The position numbers were made by a program, and so were the translations under genes. The notes beneath the pieces were generated by a model. The model searched no databases, was not told where the DNA came from, and saw only the letters and a list, made by a program, of their open reading frames with translations. A DNA stretch of 12,358 nt from Blastocatellia bacterium UBA7656 (GTDB lineage: Bacteria > Acidobacteriota > Blastocatellia > UBA7656). Of this stretch, positions 7,196 to 12,358 are shown piece by piece. Position 1 is the first letter of the stretch; each line of letters starts with the position of its first letter. The stretch is taken from NCBI GenBank assembly GCA_002483445.1, contig DLHY01000057.1:1-12358 (forward strand), in the 5' to 3' direction.

Positions 7196-7852
7196 CTAAA
7201 AGGCGCGCAGGGGCATCGAGTTCGAGGCATCCGCTTCGGTATAAGCCGTCGCCGGGATGCGCAGAGAATCGGCGAACTCAGTCGATACATCCTCTCCTTC
7301 AGGCTTGTTGACAATCGAAAAAGTTCCGGGGGAAGCGGCCCTGTATGCTTCCCTTGCGAGAGAATAGACTGCGCAATAGATGCCGGAGAAGACATCATCT
7401 CTGTCATATTTCATGCCAATTTTTTCCAGAACCCGACGCGCGGCAAAATTTTCTGGTCGCGTAAGGGCAACGATGAAGTCGACTTGCAATAGTTCAAACC
7501 CGTACCAGAGAGAGGCTGCCGAAGCTTCGGAGGCGAGTCCTCTGCCCCAGTATTCTTTTTTCAGGAGAAAGACAAGCTCCGGCAGGTCGTGATGCAGGGT
7601 CAGGCCACAAAAGCCTATGAATTCATCACTCTCTTTGCTAACTATCGCCCATCTCCCGAAACCATGCGGGCGATGAGAGTTTTGTATGTATATCTCTAGG
7701 TGAAAGAGTATTTCCTCTTTCGAAAGGGGTTTTCCCTCTTCCAGGTATTTCATTACCTCCGGGTCGCTGCACACTAGCGAGAAATCATCGAAGTCATCCA
7801 TCGTGAACCGGCGCAGCAAAAGGCGTGGCGTATTTATTTCAAGTAATGGCAT
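7196..7852 (-). CDS. GNAT-family N-acetyltransferase (RimJ/RimL-like)
   Basis: This 218-residue acetyl-CoA-dependent transferase is of the RimJ/RimL-like GNAT group. Its start is typical (TPRLLLRRF, 8-16). A central strand GFCGLTLHHD lies at 80-89. The acetyl-CoA loop YWGRGLASEA is at 101-110, and the conserved NFAARRVLEKIGM segment is at 135-147. A tail of about 45 residues after position 172 has no recognisable domain and is unusual for the family. The ATG at 7850-7852 is preceded by AAGGAG at 5 bases, which makes the start firm. The gene converges on HD-Pnk with a 30-bp gap and is unlikely to belong to that operon. Its substrate (a protein N-terminus or a small molecule) cannot be told. 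Confidence 0.92.
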   Translation of the reverse strand: MPLLEINTPRLLLRRFTMDDFDDFSLVCSDPEVMKYLEEGKPLSKEEILFHLEIYIQNSHRPHGFGRWAIVSKESDEFIGFCGLTLHHDLPELVFLLKKEYWGRGLASEASAASLWYGFELLQVDFIVALTRPENFAARRVLEKIGMKYDRDDVFSGIYCAVYSLAREAYRAASPGTFSIVNKPEGEDVSTEFADSLRIPATAYTEADASNSMPLRAF

Positions 7853-8093
7853 CTTTACTCCTTGTGATGTGCGGAACTTCAGCGCGCGACCTTTGATTGA
7901 TCGCGCGGTGTTGCCGGATGCTTGATCCCAGGGCCACTGTCAAACGACAAACCTGTGCAACAAGGCGGCTGTTGCGGCTAAGTTAGCACAAGATGTTTAC
8001 TGTACCAACAACTACTGTGCCTGCAAAGGCTCGACGGCATTATAGCTCTGGTTCCGCACGAATAGTATTAATTCCTGATTAGTTTTTATTAGG

Positions 8094-8154
8094 AGCCATA
8101 GACGATGCGCGACTTTCTCAGCAGATCAGGAAGAGTCGCGCATCGTCTATGGCT
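8094..8154. repeat. Perfect 21-bp inverted repeat (hairpin) between divergent genes
   Basis: Arms 8094-8114 and 8134-8154 are perfectly complementary and enclose a 19-base loop. No run of T follows on either strand, so it is not a standard intrinsic terminator. It ends 57 bases upstream of the -35 box of the sigma-gene promoter. It could be a regulator binding site, a structured RNA segment, or a remnant of a repeat element; the sequence does not decide. Confidence 0.85.
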
Positions 8155-8211
8155 GTTGGCACGAATACTCTGTGAATTACGGGCTGGGCTTCTGTTCAAC
8201 CTCCCCTGAGT

Positions 8212-8239
8212 TTGATACGGGATTGATAACGAATATAAT
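8212..8239 (+). promoter_or_regulatory. Sigma70-type promoter of the sigma/anti-sigma genes
   Basis: TTGATA (8212-8217) is followed by a 16-base spacer and a perfect TATAAT (8234-8239). Transcription would begin near 8246 and leave a leader of about 86 nt before the sigma-factor ATG at 8332. The housekeeping-type boxes suggest basal expression rather than strict autoregulation. Confidence 0.7.
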
Positions 8240-8331
8240 GCAGTCGGCTATGTCGTTTGCCAGCCAGAATGCTTTGCAGTCAATCTGGCGACAAAGGAAC
8301 TCAGAGATGATGAAGTCGGCGCGGGCTGGTT

Positions 8332-9450
8332 ATGGATGGGCAAGGATCAAACCCACAAATAGATACGTTCCTGCTGCCTTTTCTCGATACGACCGATGAA
8401 GCGGAGGCGCGAGTTCTGCTGGCTCAACTCATCGACCACGCCGCGCCGGTAATCAAAAAGATCACTGGCAGGAGTCCTGATCCTGAAGACGCCTTCCAGG
8501 AGACTGCGCGACTGTTGATCAGGCAACTGTGGGATATGAAAGCCGATCCCGGCGGCAAAGTGATCAGCAATTATATTCATTATGTCCGGGTGGTGGCCTC
8601 GCATGTCGCTAAAGGACAATTGCGCGATGAACACCCTCAACGCCGTTCTCTGGCAGATGCGCTGCGCTACGTTCTCAGGAGCAAGGCTCCCTTTGCGCTG
8701 TGGGAGAATGAGTTTCAGGAAAGACTATGCGGGCTGGCCGCGTGGCGCGATCAACCAACGACCTTCACTCGCAGCGAGCGGTTGATGCAACTGCTCGACT
8801 GTCCGCACCTGCTCGATGATGTTGCGCTGTCAGGCCGCGACGCTAAGAGTCTGAGTCATGCTGAGTTATTAGCCAGAATTTTCAATTGGGTCGGCCATCC
8901 AATCAGATTCAACGAACTGATAAGAATCGTTTATGACTTGAAACGCATTGAAGAGTTCACTCCAATCGTCGAAGCCGATGAACAGGAGGCTCGCCCCTTG
9001 AGCGAACTGCTGCCGGATGCAGGCCGACGTCCGGACGAGGAAGCAGAATGGAGAGAGTTTCTGCATCGGTTGTGGGCAGAGATTGAGCAACTGCCGCCGC
9101 TACAGCGCATCGCTTATTTGTTGAACTTCACAGCGGCGGACGGCCAACTGGAATTGTTTTGGATATACGGCGTCGCCACCATTCGGCGCGTCGGCAGCGC
9201 CTTGCAATTAACGGAAGAGCACTTCACGCGGGTGTGGACGGATTTGCAATTGAGTGAGGGGGAGCGCCATCTGGCCGAATCGCTTGAGGGCTATGATGAG
9301 AGGTTTGGCCTGCTGTGGCAGCACCTGCCACTCACAGATGCGACCATTGCAAGGATGCTTGGCACCGAGCGGCAGAAGGTGATCAACCTGCGTAAAGCGG
9401 CGGGTGATCGCCTCTCACGCCGGATGGCTCATCGGGGCCAGGAGGCGTAA
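8332..9450 (+). CDS. Atypical sigma-70-family RNA polymerase sigma factor
   Basis: The 372-residue protein has a region-2-like N-terminus, with SPDPEDAFQETARLLIRQLW at residues 48-67 resembling the D.ED..QE.FLR.W signature of sigma factors. A region-4-like segment, EIEQLPPLQRIAYLLNF, is at 250-266. A final helix-turn-helix, TDATIARMLGTERQKVINLRK, lies at about 335-355. A middle part of about 140 residues has no recognised domain, making it roughly twice the length of a normal ECF sigma factor. The ATG at 8332 is the first start after an in-frame stop at 8311-8313; its ribosome binding site is poor. The zf-HC2 membrane protein follows 121 bases later, as in sigma/anti-sigma pairs. A role in redirecting RNA polymerase is likely but divergent; it could be a sigma-like regulator. 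Confidence 0.78.
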   Translation: MDGQGSNPQIDTFLLPFLDTTDEAEARVLLAQLIDHAAPVIKKITGRSPDPEDAFQETARLLIRQLWDMKADPGGKVISNYIHYVRVVASHVAKGQLRDEHPQRRSLADALRYVLRSKAPFALWENEFQERLCGLAAWRDQPTTFTRSERLMQLLDCPHLLDDVALSGRDAKSLSHAELLARIFNWVGHPIRFNELIRIVYDLKRIEEFTPIVEADEQEARPLSELLPDAGRRPDEEAEWREFLHRLWAEIEQLPPLQRIAYLLNFTAADGQLELFWIYGVATIRRVGSALQLTEEHFTRVWTDLQLSEGERHLAESLEGYDERFGLLWQHLPLTDATIARMLGTERQKVINLRKAAGDRLSRRMAHRGQEA

Positions 9451-9561
9451 ATAAATTTATCAGCCCGGTAATATCAGCCGCTTACTCGCATCCTTACTAT
9501 TCAGTGAGCAAGAGAGGTTGAGTTTCACCGCAGTCAAATACATCATAGGCGCAGTCGGAAT

Positions 9562-9566
9562 GAGGG
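9562..9566 (+). promoter_or_regulatory. Ribosome binding site supporting the GTG start of the zf-HC2 gene
   Basis: GAGGG lies 5 bases before the GTG at 9572. The nearby in-frame ATG at 9560 runs into a stop after three codons, so the GTG is the best start. Confidence 0.6.
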
Positions 9567-9571
9567 CTTGA

Positions 9572-10855
9572 GTGTCGGATCATCTTTCAACACAACTTCT
9601 CGACCGTTACCACGAGCGTCGGCTGGAGCCGCGAGAACTGCTCGCGCTTGACGATCACCTCGCAACCTGCGCCGCGTGTCGCGATATGATGCGCGATATG
9701 GAGCCGCGAAGAGCCTCGCTCCTCGCATTGCGAGCGGGTTTGCAGACCGTCCGGCCCACGCCCGATCATCTGCAAAAGGAACAACTGGCGGCTTATACCG
9801 AGGGCCATCTCGATGAGGTAGACCGCGAACTTGCCGAAAGCCATCTCGAATCCTGCGCGCAATGCGCCGCTCAGGCGCAGGAACTGCGGGACTCTGCCGG
9901 GAAACGAGCGCGTATCTTTCCCGTATCGGCCCCCGTTGAGACCTCACCGCCTGCACTACAGACCAGGCTCATTGCTGCCTGGGAGCGATTATTGTCTATC
10001 CCGCAGTCGCTCCGGATCGCTGCCGTGTGCGCTATGACAGCGTTGCTTGTCATAGCGGTTGTGCTGTGGTTGCGAAGCGAGACTGACAGGCAGGAGATCG
10101 TTGAACATCCTCCCGCGCCCCAACCCTCAGTCACTCCTCCACAAGGCCCACAACCGGAGAGGCCCACGCCTACCTTTCGTGCGCTCAACGATGGTGGCGA
10201 GCAGATCACGCTTGACTCACAGGGCAATGTCACAGGACTGGAATCACTCTCGCCAGCCGATCAACAGCGCGTCAAGACTGCATTAACAACCGGGAGGGTC
10301 CAGACGCCGAAGGCGCTCAGGGAACTGAGCGATTCTTCTGCTCCGAGCATGGGGAGACCGGATGGATCGGCTTTTACATTGATCCGTCCCGTAGGCCGGA
10401 TTGTCGAAAGCGACCGCCCGACGTTCCGATGGCGACCGCTCGGCGGAGCAATCGCCTACCAGGTGACAGTCACCGACCCGGAAGCCGGTTACAAAGAGGT
10501 CGCCGCCAGCCCGGAGCTACAGGATACGAAATGGACAGTGGAACAGCGGCTTGGGCGCGGGCGCATCTACAACTGGCAAGTTATTGCTCGCACCAACAGC
10601 GGAGAAATAAAAGCGCCAGCCCCGGATGCGCCGGAGGCAAAATTCAAAGTGCTGGAACAGGCGAAGGCAAACGAGGTTGCGAGAGCGAAAAGGGCATACA
10701 CCAGGAGGCGCCTTGTGCTGGGGCTTGTCTATGCTGAGGCCGGTTTGCTCGATGAGGCCGAACGCGAGTTTGAGGCGCTGGTTCGAGCCAACCCGCAGTC
10801 GGATGTCGCGAAGAATCTATTGGACGATCTTCGAGCCGGACGCCGCAAACGCTGA
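9572..10855 (+). CDS. Membrane protein with two zf-HC2 anti-sigma-type zinc fingers
   Basis: The 427-residue protein has two cytoplasmic anti-sigma-type zinc fingers of the form HxxxCxxC: H29/C33/C36 and H91/C95/C98. A single membrane helix is at about 148-167. A Pro-rich linker (178-200) leads to an exported part with an Ig/FN3-like domain (about 266-358; TLIRPVGRIVESDRPTFRW is at its start). The end is helical and TPR-like (about 370-420, with LVLGLVYAEAGLLDEAEREF). By family, the N-terminus would hold the sigma factor encoded just upstream, and the outer part would sense a signal. Alternatively it could be a general zf-HC2 scaffold. No protease site can be identified. It converges on the CHAT gene with a 21-bp gap. 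Confidence 0.87.
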   Translation: MSDHLSTQLLDRYHERRLEPRELLALDDHLATCAACRDMMRDMEPRRASLLALRAGLQTVRPTPDHLQKEQLAAYTEGHLDEVDRELAESHLESCAQCAAQAQELRDSAGKRARIFPVSAPVETSPPALQTRLIAAWERLLSIPQSLRIAAVCAMTALLVIAVVLWLRSETDRQEIVEHPPAPQPSVTPPQGPQPERPTPTFRALNDGGEQITLDSQGNVTGLESLSPADQQRVKTALTTGRVQTPKALRELSDSSAPSMGRPDGSAFTLIRPVGRIVESDRPTFRWRPLGGAIAYQVTVTDPEAGYKEVAASPELQDTKWTVEQRLGRGRIYNWQVIARTNSGEIKAPAPDAPEAKFKVLEQAKANEVARAKRAYTRRRLVLGLVYAEAGLLDEAEREFEALVRANPQSDVAKNLLDDLRAGRRKR

Positions 10856-10876
10856 CCATTCAAACATTCCTCTGCG

Positions 10877-12358
10877 TCAATAACCATCCCCCACGACGAC
10901 GAAGCCAGCCCAGTGGAACGGGTGACGATACTTCCCATCCCTCATCAGCTTCAATGCTGCCTCGCGCAGAGTCTCCGCCACTGATATTCGAGCGTTCGGC
11001 CTGGTCAGTCGTGCTTTGATTTGCCGGTGAAATTCGATCATCAACTCCGCTGTGCTATCTGATCGCACCTTCCACTGGCTTACGACCGTCGTCGGCACTC
11101 CGGATACAAACAAGGCCCATGTCAACCCGATCATCCCTTCGCCCCTGCCTACCCGACCGCGCGCCGTCTCACAGGCCGATAGCACCGCCAGATCGGCTTT
11201 CAAGTCCAGCTTCATTAATTCCCACGCCTCTAACAGCCCGTCTTCCTTGCCGCCCGCCGCGTTCTGAGCAAACAGCAGGTGCGAATACATCGGATTGTGA
11301 TCGTTGAGGATGCCGTGCGTGGCCAGATGCAGAATCTGGTAATTGCCAGCTTCCAACTTGAACCGCTCCTCGCGCGCTTCTGCTCCAACATAGACCTTGC
11401 TGTGGGCTGGGCCATAGATTCTGCTCAGAGCCTGAAGCTGTCGTTCGGCCTCGGGCAGCGGATCGAGACTCAAGTCCATCATCGCGGCCTTGACTTGTGA
11501 GACAGTCTCTTTGCCCAATGCCGGATTGCCCAGGGCAAGCAGTGTGGGAGCATCAGAGGGTTTGTCCTTCTGGCGGCGGGCTTTGATCATCTCGCGCAGG
11601 ACAGTCAGCGAGGGAACGTAAGAGACGGTGCGGTCTTCAATGAGGTAGCGATTGTGCGGAGTGCGCAATGCCTGGAAAGGCAGTTCCCAGAGTGGTCCAT
11701 CGGGCGCGATGACGAGCCGTGTCTTGCTCTGCAACTGCTCTGCTGCCGGCCCGATCAGCAGGTCATAGAGTTCGCGCGCCGGTTTGGGGAATCGGTTATC
11801 GATGGTAGAGAGCATCCGGCGGAAGCGTTCGACGCGGTCGGTGAGGTCTTTTTGTTTGATAGCGAGCGCATAGACTTTGACTGCCGGTGAGGTTCGATTT
11901 GCCTGCCCCTGTTTGGTGAGTACGAAGAGGAATGTCTTCTCATCAGCGACGACAAACTCCAGCAGCGCGGTCTTTTGATCGGGAAGCAGGGCGTTTGCTT
12001 CCTCAAACCTCAGTGGCTGCGCTTCGCCGCGCTGCGTCTTCAATTCGGGATGGGCGATGTAGAGATTGGTCTGAAAGGCTTCAAAGTCGAGTCTGGCTTT
12101 TTGCAATTGGGATTTTAGTTCAGCAAGGCGCGCAGGGTCAGGCATAGAGCGGAGGTTTTCACGGTAAAGTTGAGCATTGAGCGAGACGAGACGGTCATTC
12201 AACTTGCGCTCCTGCTCCCGCTCCTGGCTGGTCATAGCTTTGTCGATATTGATACGCCCGCTGTGGAGTACCTCCAGAAGCACACGCGCCCTTGCGCGTT
12301 CGGCGTAGGTGAGGGCTTCAGCCGGGTTATTCTGGGCAATGAGAAACTCGACCATCGC
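10877..12358 (-). CDS. CHAT-domain (caspase-like) protein, N-terminus off window
   Basis: The visible 493 or so residues are the C-terminal part of a TPR-CHAT protein. The frame stays open to the window edge and the first visible segment, with AEALTYAERARARVLLEVL, is the last TPR-like helix pair normally preceding CHAT. The true start is therefore upstream. A coiled-coil-like stretch follows (about residues 40-95, counting from the Met at 12355). The CHAT domain spans about 190-492, with the candidate catalytic dyad H347 in HLATHG and C395 in LSACETA, both present. CHAT proteins are caspase-like cysteine proteases found in bacterial signalling and death systems. A nearby sigma/zf-HC2 pair makes proteolytic control of the anti-sigma protein conceivable, but this is inference. 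Confidence 0.92.
   Translation of the reverse strand, partial: AMVEFLIAQNNPAEALTYAERARARVLLEVLHSGRINIDKAMTSQEREQERKLNDRLVSLNAQLYRENLRSMPDPARLAELKSQLQKARLDFEAFQTNLYIAHPELKTQRGEAQPLRFEEANALLPDQKTALLEFVVADEKTFLFVLTKQGQANRTSPAVKVYALAIKQKDLTDRVERFRRMLSTIDNRFPKPARELYDLLIGPAAEQLQSKTRLVIAPDGPLWELPFQALRTPHNRYLIEDRTVSYVPSLTVLREMIKARRQKDKPSDAPTLLALGNPALGKETVSQVKAAMMDLSLDPLPEAERQLQALSRIYGPAHSKVYVGAEAREERFKLEAGNYQILHLATHGILNDHNPMYSHLLFAQNAAGGKEDGLLEAWELMKLDLKADLAVLSACETARGRVGRGEGMIGLTWALFVSGVPTTVVSQWKVRSDSTAELMIEFHRQIKARLTRPNARISVAETLREAALKLMRDGKYRHPFHWAGFVVVGDGY

Larger units (their letters stand above)
7853..8331. other. Divergent intergenic region between GNAT and sigma-factor genes
   Basis: No convincing protein-coding gene lies in these 479 bases. 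It holds the GNAT leader with a small GC-rich hairpin (arms 7883-7889 and 7901-7907), an AT-rich stretch near 8065-8090, a long inverted repeat (8094-8154), and a near-consensus promoter for the sigma gene (8212-8239). A TTGACA is present on the minus strand near 7937-7942, but no acceptable -10 box follows it. Confidence 0.6.

Noticed and set aside
7937..7942. Perfect TTGACA on the minus strand as GNAT promoter
   Set aside because: No acceptable -10 box is found 16 to 18 bases further on.
8094..8154. Hairpin as an intrinsic terminator
   Set aside because: No T-tract follows on either strand, and neither neighbouring gene ends there.

Overview
The window (about 12.4 kb, moderately GC-rich) looks like a chromosomal segment of a Gram-negative soil-type bacterium, most plausibly an Acidobacteriota/Blastocatellia-like lineage. 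That placement is an inference from gene style: a large CHAT protein, an atypical sigma factor followed by a membrane zf-HC2 protein, and an NHL-propeller protein. No rRNA, tRNA, CRISPR array or autonomous transposon was found.

Left part (1-4538, all minus strand): a partial RRM-type RNA-binding protein with a good sigma70-type promoter and a long leader; a membrane-anchored protein fusing a six-bladed NHL propeller to an M23/LytM-type metallopeptidase domain; a 196-bp palindromic, MITE/REP-like element; a small DUF433 (VapB-like) antitoxin gene whose stop codon lies inside the element's terminal repeat; and, directly upstream of it, an M20 dipeptidase gene with a near-consensus promoter.

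Centre (4608-7165, plus strand): a tight three-gene operon for nucleic-acid end repair. It encodes a SAM-dependent methyltransferase with an ExxEH...H pattern resembling Hen1, an ATP-dependent RNA/polynucleotide ligase, and an HD-phosphoesterase/polynucleotide-kinase fusion (HD-Pnk). The HD-Pnk/ligase pair is a known end-healing and sealing module. The methyltransferase in front of it makes the operon a possible analogue of the Pnkp/Hen1 RNA repair system and is the most interesting content of the window. A convergent GNAT acetyltransferase gene follows.

Right part (7853-12358): a 479-bp intergenic region contains a perfect long inverted repeat and a near-consensus promoter. Downstream are a divergent sigma-70-like factor, then a membrane protein with two anti-sigma-type zinc fingers. 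Convergent to these is the C-terminal part of a CHAT (caspase-like) protein. Together these three genes suggest a sigma/anti-sigma/protease signalling locus.
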